A stretch of 64,000 nt of DNA from Lithodes maja (Eukaryota > Arthropoda > Malacostraca > Decapoda > Lithodidae): contig JBAKBP010013050.1 in NCBI GenBank assembly GCA_037953745.1, positions 1 through 64,000 of the forward strand, given 5' to 3'. A program made the translations under genes and the position numbers. The notes below the pieces were generated by a model. That model did no database searches, was not told the origin of the DNA, and saw nothing but the letters and a program-made list of their open reading frames with translations. Below, piece by piece: positions 1 through 10,465 of the stretch. The stretch's first letter is position 1, and each line of letters begins with the position of its first letter.

Positions 1-804
1 GTGAGCACAGTGTTCTCTTTTCTTAATTAGTATTTCATTCGCAACAGTCGATATTAGTAGTTGTGGCTCAAATTTTCTTTTTGACCTACACTTTATTGTC
101 TTAGATTGTCTAGGTTTACTTACAAACGGCATGTTAAAAGTAACTAGTTTATGGACCGGCGAAATACAACACTCATCTTCAACATACAGCTCATTTATCA
201 TATCGCTTTCTCTATTCGTAAAAACCAAGTCTAATGCATGACCACCTCTTGAAGTTGCAGTATGCACTTTATTTATCAAGTGGAAAGACTCCATCAATTC
301 TATAAAGATAGTAGCATAGTAATCATTCGGAACATCCACCCACAGATTAAAGTCACCAAAGACGAATGTATTCGTACTAACCATATCAATTGTTTCCAAG
401 TATAATCTAAAATCATCAATAAATGTACTGGCACTTAAATTTGGGGGTCTATAAACAACAATAAAAGTACATTTCCAGCCTCCAATCTCACAGCCCACCT
501 GTATATGTTCAAAACTACCGAACCTTGCAGATTTACATATTTTCGTCTTCTTAAACGTGTTTGTAAGAAAAATTCCCACACCACCACCTCCCTTCCCTTT
601 TCGTGGATTGTGCAAGAAGGTATGCGTTAAAGGAGTCATTTCAAGTATTTTAGCAGTATCGTATTCACTCAGCCATGTTTCAGTTACCGCTAGTACATCA
701 TATTTTGCCTCATTAATTAAGTCTCGGATTTCAAAGGTTTTATTTCCCACTGATTGAATGTTTATCAGTCCCCCCTTTATCTTTATTAAAGCACTAGATT
801 CCAT
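1..804 (-). CDS. LINE-A ORF2, apurinic-like endonuclease domain (partial)
   Basis: The reverse strand is open from an ATG at 804-802 to the window edge, 268 codons with no stop. The translation shows APE/exonuclease III-type LINE endonuclease motifs in order: an early VTETWL with the metal-binding glutamate, YRPP, GDFN, HALDLVFT and a final SPVHK where the family usually has SDH. The domain nicks genomic DNA to prime target-primed reverse transcription. The ATG overlaps the end of ORF1 by 11 bases (794-804), an arrangement that suggests coupled or reinitiating translation. The altered SDH motif could reduce activity. The reverse transcriptase part must lie left of the window. Confidence 0.8.
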   Translation of the reverse strand, partial: MESSALIKIKGGLINIQSVGNKTFEIRDLINEAKYDVLAVTETWLSEYDTAKILEMTPLTHTFLHNPRKGKGGGGVGIFLTNTFKKTKICKSARFGSFEHIQVGCEIGGWKCTFIVVYRPPNLSASTFIDDFRLYLETIDMVSTNTFVFGDFNLWVDVPNDYYATIFIELMESFHLINKVHTATSRGGHALDLVFTNRESDMINELYVEDECCISPVHKLVTFNMPFVSKPRQSKTIKCRSKRKFEPQLLISTVANEILIKKREHCAH

Positions 805-2128
805 GATCAGTTAGGTCTCTCACCTTGACTATCTCACTCGAAAAGACCTGGCACCGGGTATCTGATGATGAATGATACACGTCTTGTTTCCCGTATCTCA
901 TACAATTTATGCACTTTCTCACAGTCACCTTACAGTCCTTCGACCTATGTGTTCCAGCACATTTAAAACAAACAGGCACATCACTGTTTAGTTTAGCAGC
1001 ACACTTATTTTCTGCATGCCCAAATCTCTGGCAATAGAAACAAGCCAATGCATGGTACCTGTCTCTTATATTATATATTCCCCATTGAAGTTGCACCTTG
1101 TCTTTATATTTGTAGAGAGCCGCACGGACTTCAGGCTCACATTTCAGGATATAATGGACTGTACCTCCAGCAGCTGGTTTATCAAAAATCATGGCAATCT
1201 TTCCTTTAATATCATCAATCGAATCCAGAAAATAATTCCTTGCAATTAATGTATCAATTATCTCACTCTTGGACTCTTCAGGATGAACATTGCAAATCAT
1301 CACTTTTGGTTTTAATTTTTTCACACTCCTTGTAGTAACAGCCGGCACCTCTACCAACTTTTTAACTGCATCATTCAGCATATCCACAGTGCCAAAATTC
1401 ATCACCATGTTCCCTTTAGGGGTAAACTTCGTATCCTGAATTTCAATCCCCTCTAGCGCCTAAGAAATTTCTCCTCTCTTGTCAGTTGCCTTTTCATTCT
1501 CATCCGTCGCCTTCAGAACGAGTAGATTCTTCTTTTCTTTCTTCTTTCTTCTCCCTGCCACCACATCCGACCACCCAGGCGAGTCAGAAACCGCTGACGT
1601 TTGCGCGGGGTCAGCGCTTATAGCATCAACAACATTTCCCATACCACTAGTGACTCCTTGCATCTCCATCTTCACTACTTTCAATTGAGTTGAAAGTTCT
1701 TGAGTTATACCGTCTAGTCCTTGGGTCATCTTATCATTTAATTCACTCCTGATGTTTTTTAGTTTATCGCTCATTACATCAAAACCTTGGGTCATCGTTT
1801 CTTTGAATTCAATCAATTCTTTCATCATTTCTTTCTTTATGTTTTCCATTTCATTCTTAAATGAAGTTAACACTCCAAGCTTTGTCTTACATGGATCACA
1901 GACATAGTTTATGTGTGCTACGTTTTCAGTCTTTATGCCAATCAAGTGTTCACATTTGATATGGGCCCAGTTTTTGCAAGTTGAGCATCCAATCCACTTT
2001 AACTTCTCTCTCTCCCCATCAGTTTTATCGCATTTATAACACTTTACGTCAGGAGCCATCCCAATAGCAATTAAAGGTTTCGATAGAACAGTCTTTGTAA
2101 CATGGGAGGCAGAGCTCAGGCGGCACAC
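794..2128 (-). pseudogene. LINE-A ORF1, PHD-like and zinc-knuckle nucleic-acid-binding protein with one stop
   Basis: One reading frame of about 445 codons is broken only by a TAG at 1462-1460; the 204-codon and 222-codon parts on either side are in the same frame. The N-terminal part has a Cys/His cluster of PHD type (CYKC, CSTCKNWAHIKC, CDPC). A charged, probably coiled-coil stretch follows with repeated MTQG units, then an RRM-like stretch and three CCHC-type knuckles (CFYCQRFGH, CFKCAGTH, CINCMRYG). Such ORF1 proteins coat LINE RNA. The single stop suggests a recently dead copy, or a read-through or sequencing error. The listed 5' start is the first open codon and may not be the true initiator. 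Confidence 0.7.
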
Positions 2129-2158
2129 GTCTACTCTGCTCCACGCTATAAGGCGAAT

Positions 2159-4137
2159 TGTGTAGGAAGGTCCTGTGTGATTGCAGGGTTATTGATTAAT
2201 CTAATAGCTTTATTTTGAATTTTGTCCAACTGCCTCAATGCAACCACTCCACTTCCATCCCACAGAGGTGAACAGTAATCCATCTGAGAACGCACATGAC
2301 TTTTATATATTACGGCCAACTGCTCGTCAGTGAAGAATTCTCGAACTCTGTACAGGAGTCCCAGTTTTTTAGAGGCATTCTTAGCAATGCTTCTAACATA
2401 ATGTGTCCAGCTCAAGTTAGTAGTTAATGTTACACCGAGAATGTCAATACTAGGGGAAGTGGGAATATTTACATCATTAAAAATATATATGGGAGTCAGT
2501 GAGATTCTGTCGGTTAGAAAATTGAATGTACTTGGTTTTCTGTGCATTAAAGGAAACTAGATTCTTTTGTCCCAATTCATTAATTCTAGAAAGGTCCTGG
2601 TTCAGAGAAATTGCAGTGTTTATTTTTGAATTTATAAGATCGGGTTGGGTGAAAGAATTGGTAAATGTGAAGGAACTGTGGAGTGTTGAGTTATCTGCGT
2701 AGGAATGTATTGGATTATGAGTGGTAGATATGAGATAATTGATATGAATGAGGAACAGAGTTGGGGCCAAAACTGATCCCTGGGGAACACCAGCATTTAT
2801 TGAGTGAAATTGAGAATAAAGGCCATCTACCATTACACATATTTTTCTGTTATGAAGATGAGAAGAAATTAGTGGAACTAATGATGCAAGGCCGTAGTGT
2901 GACATCTTCGACAATAAGGATTGATGCCAGACTCTATCAAATGCCTTTGATATATCCAGTGCTATTGTATGTGTTTCACCATGTTGGTCTGTAGCTTGGT
3001 TGATTTGATGCGTAAGAAGGCAAAGAATGTCTGCAGTTGATCGACATCGTCTAAAACCATATTGCCTATCACTGATTAATTTATTATTCTCAAGATGCTT
3101 AATTATGTGATTATTTAATATAATTTCAAAGACTTTACCAAGAGTGGAAGTTATAGCTATTGGTCTGTAGTTAGATGGATCTGAAGAGGCACCTTTTTTA
3201 GGAACTGGATGGATGTTTGCTTCTTTCCAGGGTACTGGGAAGCATGAGGTATGAGTACACAGACGGAAATTTTTTGCCAAGCACCAAGGAGCAATTCTTA
3301 AGTACTATTGGAGGAATTTCATCTGGACCAGGAGCCTTATCTACTGAGAGATTCTGCAAAATAGTTTTGACATGTCTGGTGTGGATCTTAAGTGAGGGAA
3401 TTTCAGGCGAATTAAAATTAAGTACAGGGACATCTTGATTTATTTCATCTAAGGTTGAGTTGGTGGAGAAAATATCCGCAAAAAGGTTAGCTTTACCTCG
3501 TGGGTCACTTACAAGATTGCCAGTCGGAGATTTTAATGGTGGAATGGATGAAGCAGTAGTGAAGTTGGATTTGAATGAGTTAAGAGTAGACCAAAATATT
3601 TTGTTATCATTTGGATTATTTAGAAGTTTATTTGCCTGCTTGTGGAGAAAGTTTGATTTAGCTAGGTTTAATACAGTTTTGGCATGATTTTTGATGTTTC
3701 TAAACTAATTAAAGGCTTCATGTGTTTTTGATCTTGTGTATGCATTGTAGGCTATTGCTTTTTGTTCAGTTACTCTAGCACAAGTATGGTCAAACCATTT
3801 AGGTGAATTAGATCTTTTACTGTACTTTTGATGAGGAATAAAAGTTTCCATTCCAATTTTTACAAAATCTTGTATGTGGCTCAAGGTGGAGTGTGCATCA
3901 TTAGAAAAGAAAGAGGTCCAGGGAATATCAATAAAGAAACCTTGAAGACCCTCCCAGTCTGCCCTATCGTAATGCCATTTAGTCACCAAAACAGGTTCAG
4001 AGTGGGAAGGTGTGGTAGGTGATAGACAGGTGGCCTGTATCAGACAGTGATCATGTAAGCCCTTGATGTATGCAAGCGGTATTGGAGTTTTGGGATGAAG
4101 AAACAATTCATGAGTAGGGCTAGCACAGGGTTAGCAT
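2159..4137 (-). pseudogene. LINE-B copy 1, endonuclease end plus reverse transcriptase, broken
   Basis: A minus-strand Jockey-like LINE fragment. From right to left it holds the end of the endonuclease (GLHDHCLI, the SDH-type motif, near 4040), a linker, the KAPGPDEIPP entry into the reverse transcriptase near 3340, fingers and palm motifs (KAFDRVWH, GVPQGSVLAPTLF), and a C-terminal DEQL...KSHVRSQMDYCSPLW segment. Breaks: a stop near 3709, a frameshift in an A-run near 3280, and a one-base insertion near 2485. The catalytic YADD box reads YADN near 2690, so this copy could not copy RNA. The 3' end is cut at about 2159 by LINE-A. Copy 2 at 42537-44669 is nearly identical where they overlap and keeps YADD. 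Confidence 0.8.
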
Positions 4138-4294
4138 CTCCATGCACTAAGCGTCTTTCAAGACGTTGGCTTCTCTGAATTGGGCGTGTGTGTGTTTGCC
4201 TTCTCCATGTGTGTTGGCCTCAAGTGACATAATGGGCGAAGAGGTTCACACCTCCCTGTATCTTAGCATGGGGTAGGGAGTACTTAAACTGTCC
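4138..4294. other. Flank between LINE-B copy 1 and G1, no feature seen
   Basis: About 160 bases with a short GT run (near 4190) and no open reading frame or repeat match elsewhere in the window. The last bases, TCAT at 4295-4298, recur right after the far LTR of G1 (55757-55760), so this is the left target flank of G1. Confidence 0.4.
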
Positions 4295-4298
4295 TCAT

Positions 4299-6123
4299 GT
4301 TGATGTCTACCAGCGTTGGCAGAATCGCCTCTCGTTAGCCACTAGCGCTCGCCAGGGACATCGAAATGGGCTACAGTTATCAGAGAATGTTGTTCTTTCT
4401 TTCCTAGTATCGCATTGTCACAGACAGTCCAGTGGTGGTCTTTATTTTCGTCTGTGACAACGGGAAGTATTTTATATCATTATATAGAATATAAGATGCA
4501 TTGTGTAAAGTTAAGGAGAGAGAGCGATGTAGGCAGCAGCGTGGTGGTAATATGTGCTGCCTCCCTCGCCCGGAGGAGTTTTCCCCGCTCGCTGCGCGGG
4601 CTTTTCCCTCGGCCTTAATTGGCTGGTGGATCCTGGCGCGTCCTAGGGACGCCTGTTGCCTTGTGACGTCTCGGCCCGTGATTGGCCGACCATCGCGCCC
4701 TTGCGGGCTCCTGTGTAACTAACCTCCTCCATGAGGGTTCCCAGGAGCTGTCCTCCTCAGGACAGGCTTGGTGCGCGTGCTTCTAACATCCCCTTGCATA
4801 CTCTCTCCCGATCAACCCCTTTATCACTGTTTCTCTCACTCGATTCTCTCTTTCCATACTTATTAACTGCACAACACTCCCCTTGGGTTCTGCATACGGT
4901 TTCCATAGCCGGCCCATTGTATTGCATGCGCCGTCCTCTGAGATATTTACATGTACTTAGAATAGGTTTAAGGGTTCTTAGTTAGTATAGGTTAAGAACT
5001 TTGTGTGTGTCTCCATTATTGATTTAGTGTTTCTGCTCTTTTATTTAATGCTAGACTGGGATAAGGTAACTGTAGTCGTTGTCTCCGATGTGTGTACGGT
5101 TTGCTTATACCTACACGACTTCGACCGGTCCTGTGGTAGCTTGGGTTGTCTTTTCGGCTGCGTCCTTTGCGAGTGCAGCATTGTGTTGACTGAGGGTTTT
5201 GGCCTGTACTAGTTCCACACTTTGCTGCCTCTTTGCTTGTCTTTAGAGGGTCGCCAGGATAGAACCAGATACTTGTGATCTGGATCTATCAAGAGAGCAC
5301 CCTAGTCAATTAACGTAACTTAAAGGATGCAGTCTTAAGGACATCGCTAGGCTACAAGCCTGTCTTGCTCAACCCCAGTTCCTTACATATAATAGAGTAT
5401 CCCAGCTAGACATTATTTAATCGAGTAGACACTTGTTAGTATTTAATATAAGCTCTTTGATATGTACGCATTATTATTCACAGTATTTATTAGTCTAGGT
5501 TGTTGTTGAGCCGCACAACCATAGCAGACTGTTTCGTTGATGAGGAAGTACTTCTTTTAGTGTCGAGCATTGCTACCGTTGCGCATTTATAGTATTCTCA
5601 TGTCAGTTAACATTATATGTCCTATCTTTTAGTGTATTCGATTTACACGTGTGGTGTCCTGCCTCCTGCCTTTATATAGTTTAAGATACGAGCATCTTAT
5701 GAGCATCAGACTTTCTTCAGAAGTTTCCAGGTCTATGCTGTAGGACTATACTTCACTCTCTTTCAGATAGGAGTGAAGAGTTTATTGTTGTTTAGAGTAA
5801 CTGTATTGAAGCATCTTTTTATTGTATTAAATCTTGCAGTGATTTAATTGATCTTTCCATAGATTCCTTTTTATGCATTTTAACGTAACTTGCATCTTGT
5901 TTGTTATCAGGCTATACCAGTGTGGGTTAGCCTGAAGTAGAGTACATTTATGCCCAGTTAAGGATACCCCGTTATCGCAGATTAACTCTGGAGGGTATAG
6001 GTGTTTTTGTTCGCCGGCATATAAGTTCGAGGGTTTGGATCTAGCGTACCGTTGTTGCATAGTGCCCTATTACTAGTCCAATCATTAAGTGCCCTTGTTT
6101 TATTCGTAGTCCCGGTCGTAACA
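4299..6123 (+). repeat. G1 5' LTR
   Basis: About 1.83 kb, matched along its length by 53921-55756. It ends in CGTAACA, directly followed by the primer-binding site. Two ATTGG (CCAAT) boxes and a TGACGTC half-palindrome lie near 4615-4690. A 6-bp-stem hairpin with a 7-base loop lies at 5265-5283. Small ORFs inside (for example 5003-5212) recur in the other LTR only because the LTRs are copies. Confidence 0.9.
5265..5283 (+). promoter_or_regulatory. Conserved LTR hairpin (G1 5' LTR)
   Basis: CCAGAT, a 7-base loop, then ATCTGG. The same stem with the same loop length but a different loop sequence occurs in the LTRs of G4 (45615-45633) and G5 (58601-58619). It is also in the other G1 LTR (54904-54922). 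Its role is unknown; the setting would suit an RNA signal in the transcribed part of the LTR. Confidence 0.5.
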
Positions 6124-6125
6124 AA

Positions 6126-6137
6126 TGGCGACCTTGC
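6126..6137 (+). other. G1 primer-binding site
   Basis: TGGCGACCTTGC begins two bases after the LTR. The same 12-mer follows the LTR in G2 (28204-28215) and G4 (51298-51309, minus strand). The first eight bases are complementary to the CCA end of arthropod arginine tRNAs of the type used by 412/mdg1-like elements (known family fact). The remaining bases differ, so the primer tRNA is an inference. Confidence 0.7.
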
Positions 6138-6357
6138 CTAGTATCTTATCTTAGTCGTCATACCAAGTGAACTAAGAAAAAATTGCAGGATTTTTGGACA
6201 TTTGTTTTTGAGGAATATTTTGGACACGTTGGAATTTTTTTTTGGCAACGTAGTATAGCACTTGAGTTGTCGTCAAGCATTTTTTTGAGTGAATAGTGCT
6301 ACATGAGAGTTTAGGTACTTTTTTTTTTATAAACGTTGAGGATTTCCGGTGGACACT

Positions 6358-8403
6358 ATGTCGAAACGACGGATCAGTGCACGTGAGGACACAGTACAGG
6401 AAGCAGGCTCTGAGGTGCAGCAGCTGGGTTTGTTAGAAGGCATTAGAGTAGTAACTAGTGAGGAGGATGCAAGGAAGTTTCTGGAGATGCCTATTACTGT
6501 TAACCGGGTGTCGGGGATTGATCGGTATGGTCTCCAGTGTTTGGCCACGGTCATGGGGCATGTTGGCACTAGCAGCATGACGAGAAGTGACCTGGTGGCA
6601 TGTGTGCTGGGCGGGGTGCATGGTGCACAGGGTGGAGCGGGTGCTTTGGCACCTTCGGCCGAGCCCCCCCTCCACTCTACTCCCATCATGCCCTCTAGAA
6701 CACCGTATCCGAGTACGTTCCCGCAGGCCGATAGTCACTGGCAGCATGGTTTGCCCCTGGGTGGATCACTGGGTGGGTCTCCAATTGTTGCATCTTCTCC
6801 TCCTCAAGGTTTAACTCCAGATATGATCTTCCAGCTTGAGATGGCTAAGATGGCTAAGCAGCAGGAATCTGAGCTTGAGATGGCTAAGCAGCAGTTTGAG
6901 ATGGCTAAGCTTCAGGCTGAGGAGAGAAAGGCCCTACGTGAGGCTGAGCTCGAGCAACGGCAATGAGAGGCTGAGCTCAGGATTCAGGCTGAGGAGAGAA
7001 AGGCCATGTACTGTGCAGACATAGAGCTTGAGAAGTCTCGGGTGGAGTCGACAGGGCAGCGTCTCGGTTCTGGGAATTAAGGTCTTGATCAGTCTTTATC
7101 GCACCTTCTTAAGTTAGTCCCTGCATTTGACGAGTCGGGTGTCACCGAGTTTTTCCTGCGTTTTGAGAAGAAGTGCCGGGAGCACCAATGGCCCGAGGTT
7201 AAGTGGGCAGCCCTTGTTTCCTCTAGGTTGGTGGGCAAAGGACTCAAGGCATATGATGCGTTGCCCTTGGAGTCTTGCATCGATTATGAGGTATTGAAGG
7301 AAGCTGTTCTGCGGGCGTACGAGTTACAACCAGAGACATATAGGTTGAAGTTTCGGGGTGTTACGAAGGGTCGTGAGTGCGCTTTTCTAGAACATGCCCG
7401 GGAACTGTCTGATGCATTGAGAAATTGTCTGAGGTCAGAGAAGGTGACGACGTTCGAGGAGCTTGAGCAGTTAGTCCTTCTAGAGCAATTTTTTAAATGC
7501 ACAGGCGGCGACCTGACTTTGAACCTCAAAGAGAAACGTCCTAAAACTCTACAAGAGGCAGCTGAGTTGGCTGACCTGAGATTATCGCTGATTCGTGAGT
7601 GCGGGTCTTCACAACGGACCGATGCAGTTAACAAGGGGCGCAACACTCCACCCCCCCGAGTCAGTGATGCAACATTTAATAACAAAAGAAAGAGCAATGA
7701 TACTAATTTTGATCACAAACCAAAAACCGTCCCGTTTAAGAAAGGTCAGGGCCCTTCCCCACCACAGGGGAAGTCCAAGGGTGAAGTAGAGTGTTTTAAG
7801 TGTCATAAAAAGGGGCATTTTGCACGTTCCTGCCCTAGTAACCAATCTGCAGCAGTCGTGTCTTTGGCTAGCAACATTGGGGTGTCTCTGAGGTCTTCTG
7901 CATTTACCCGGGGTGATATGTCAGATGCGGGGGCACAGCCAGTGAAGGAGTGTCCGGAAGGCTCGAAACCTGTCCGCGATGCTTTTTGCGACCATAGAGG
8001 GCGTGGCTGCGTGAGTTGGGCTGGTTGCAAGCATGGGTTGGAGTTGTTGCGTGATACAGGTGCATCCCAGACTCTGATGAAAAACTTTACAGGCCAACCT
8101 ATAAACGTGGCACGGGTAGTTGTGGTGCAGGGTATTAATGCTACACGGTCATACCCGTTGGTTCGAGTGGAGCTGGAGGTTGATGGTGTGACACGAGAGA
8201 TAGATGTTGGAATCGTAGAGAAACTGCCAGTAGAGGGCGTCGACCTTTTTCTCGGCAACGACTTTGCGGTGCCTACTTCTGAGGTTCCACCCTTAGTCGT
8301 TGCCGAGAGGGCGGCTGACGTGAGTAGGGAAGGGGCAGGAGTTGGTCGAGAGGTGTCAATTACAGCAGATGGCGTGTGTTGTCATCCGATCTCGTGCATC
8401 TAA
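6358..8403 (+). pseudogene. G1 gag and protease region with two stops
   Basis: ATG at 6358, shortly after a T-run in the leader, opens a frame that aligns with G2 gag: a small N-terminal domain (SEEDARKFL, IDRYGL), a proline-rich stretch, a repeated AKQQ/EMAK/EERKA coiled-coil segment, the capsid-like LVPAFDE...EFFLRFEKKCRE region, a zinc knuckle (CFKCHKKGHFARSC near 7795) and the aspartic protease motif RDTGASQTL near 8055. In-frame TGA at 6964 and TAA at 7078 interrupt it inside and just after the coiled coil. Near 8330 the frame shifts by one base, so the ORF runs out at 8403 while the homologous frame continues in the next entry. Confidence 0.85.
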
Positions 8404-10465
8404 GGTGTCACAGCCTATTCCTCAGTCTCTAGACCAGCGGAGGAACGGTCGGAAGGAGAAAGCTAAAGTTGGGAGAAGTTTTGTGAGTTTTGATCCAGCG
8501 GCTCTTCTTGGCGACTCAGTATTAGCACCAATGTTAAGATCCGGAGTGGCCCCAGAACCTGTCACACTTGGTGAGGAGGTAGGGCGTGAGAAAACTCTGA
8601 GACAGCACCGTTACACACGCAAGCAAGATAGGATCGAACAGTCTAGTACCGGGGGAGGCCATAAGTTGCTCCGGGAGCACCTCGATAAATTGGCTCCTTC
8701 GGATATCTGTCGGCTGCAGCTAGGTGATCCTGAGCTTCAGAAGTGTAGTAACGGTGCAATCGAACTTGAGGAGCACGGGGATGCAAAGCCGGGGGACTTC
8801 TTTCGTGTGGAGGGTATCTTGTACAGGCGTTTTCTAGATCCCAGACGGAGTTGGAAGGGTGGGTCGAGAGTGGTTGACCAGTTAGTAGTGCCTAGTGTGT
8901 GCCGTGATAGCCTACTAAGGTTGGCGCATGATGTACCGTTAGCAGGGCATTTGGGTGTACGTAAGACGGTAGCAGCATTGGCGAAATTGTTTTGGTGGCC
9001 AGGTATGAAGGCACATGTTGCGTCATGGGTGGCAATGTGCAGTACCTGCCAGACAGTAGGTAAACCAAACCAGTGTATTCCCAAGGCTCCGTTACACCCT
9101 ATTCCTGTAATCGGGCCACCATTCAGTAAGGTTATAATCGACATGGTTGGCCCTCTACCTCCTACTAGTGCAGGCAACAAGTACCTCCTCACAATCATGG
9201 ATGTTGCCACTCGTTATCCGGATGCATACCCCATGCGAAATGGTACTGCTAAGACTGTTGTTCGTAACTTGCTATTGTACTGTTCTAGGTACGGGTACCC
9301 GCAGGAATTGCAGTCAGACCAAGGGTCCAACTTTACTTCTAACCTTTTCAAACAGACCATGCAGCAGCACGGTATCAGTACAGTTGTCTCTTCAGCCTAT
9401 CACCCAGAGAGTCAAGGGGTGTTGGAGAGGTGGCACTCGACTCTGAAAAGCATGCTGCGTTGTTACTGTGTTGAGAACGGCAAGGATTGGGATCTTGGGT
9501 TGCCCTATGTATTATTCGCTGCTTGGGAGGTACCTGGTGAAAGCCTAGGGTTCAGTCCCAATGAGTTAGTTTTTGGACATCAGGTCAGAGGCCCCCTCAA
9601 CATGGTTAGAGAAATCTGGGAGGGCACAGCAAAACCATGTTCCATGTTAAAGTATGTCCTCGAGAGCAGAGAGAGAATGCTGAGAAGCCTTGAGTTGGCA
9701 GGTAGGAATTTGGTAGGGTCGCAAGCACTTATGAAGGACAGGTACGATGAGAAGACGATACTCCGGGAGTTTAAGGTGGGGCAAGAGGTGTTGATTCTGT
9801 TACCTCTGCCAGGTCATCCGTTGTCTGCCAAGTACGCTGGTCCTTATAAGGTGGTAAAAAAGATCTCTGACCTAGACTATCTTGTGGCTACTCCAGATAG
9901 GCGTAAAAAGAACCAGCTGTGCCATATGAATCTGGTGAAAGAGTTTGTGAGGCGCCCCCCTGAGCCTCTCGCTGTCCCTGTGTTGACCTGCAGCGGTCAT
10001 GGAGGAGAAGGAGTGAGGGACAGTGAAGCCCAGGTGGAAGATAACTGGGAGTGTCATGTCTCTGCTGACCAGTGGGCGGGGAACTCCAGACAGGTGGCTG
10101 ACGATGCTCTAGTGCACCTGCCTGAGCAACAGCGTGCAGCCGTGCAGCGCCTGTTTGCTTCATACCCCACTGTGTTTGCAGAGCATCCAGGCCTCACAAC
10201 TCGAGTGGTGCATGACGTGGACGTGGGAGATCACCCCCCCTTTAAATCAGTACCCTACAGAATTCCACCCATTAAACTCCCAGCCCTCAGAGCGGAGTTA
10301 GAGTATATGTTAGAACGGGGGCTGATTGAGAAGGGGGCAGTTAGGTGGACATCTCCTGTCGCTCTGCAGCCCAAGCCTGACGGGAAGGTTCGCTTCTGCA
10401 TTGACTTTCGGAGATTGAACGAGTTGACTCCCACCAATGCTTATCCCCTTCCCCGTGTTGACGAT
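8342..10465 (+). pseudogene. G1 pol: protease tail, integrase, start of reverse transcriptase
   Basis: Open for about 700 codons in the frame that continues gag-protease after the shift near 8330. It holds a long linker, then the integrase: HHCC zinc binding (LAHDVPLAGH, CSTC near 9040), a catalytic core with the first aspartate in IIDMVGP (near 9140), the second in SDQGSNF (near 9318) and the glutamate in GVLERWH (near 9425), and the C-terminal GPY/F module (YAGPYKVV near 9840). After a linker the reverse transcriptase begins (PFKSVPYRIPP, FCIDFRRLN, LPRVDD), cut by G3 at 10465. This is the only integrase in the window with D, D and E all present. Integrase lying upstream of reverse transcriptase is the Gmr1-like order. 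Confidence 0.9.

Larger units (their letters stand above)
1..2158 (-). mobile_element. LINE-A, non-LTR retrotransposon, 5' half
   Basis: A minus-strand LINE enters from the right and leaves the window at position 1. It has a short 5' leader (about 2129-2158), ORF1 (2128-794) and the start of ORF2 with an APE-type endonuclease (804-1). The right boundary is set by the point where sequence shared with LINE-B copy 2 near 43570 begins (about 2159). The neighbouring LINE-B is cut at exactly this point, so LINE-A probably inserted into it, with the rest of LINE-B lying left of the window. The clade is probably Jockey/CR1-like, judged from ORF1 architecture only, because the reverse transcriptase is outside the window. 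Confidence 0.75.

Noticed and set aside
5003..5212. 69-codon ORF that recurs at 54642 and looks conserved
   Set aside because: Both copies lie in the LTRs of G1 and are alike only because LTRs are copies; no start context or domain supports a protein. The 77-codon ORF at 5827-6060 (repeated at 55460) is the same case.
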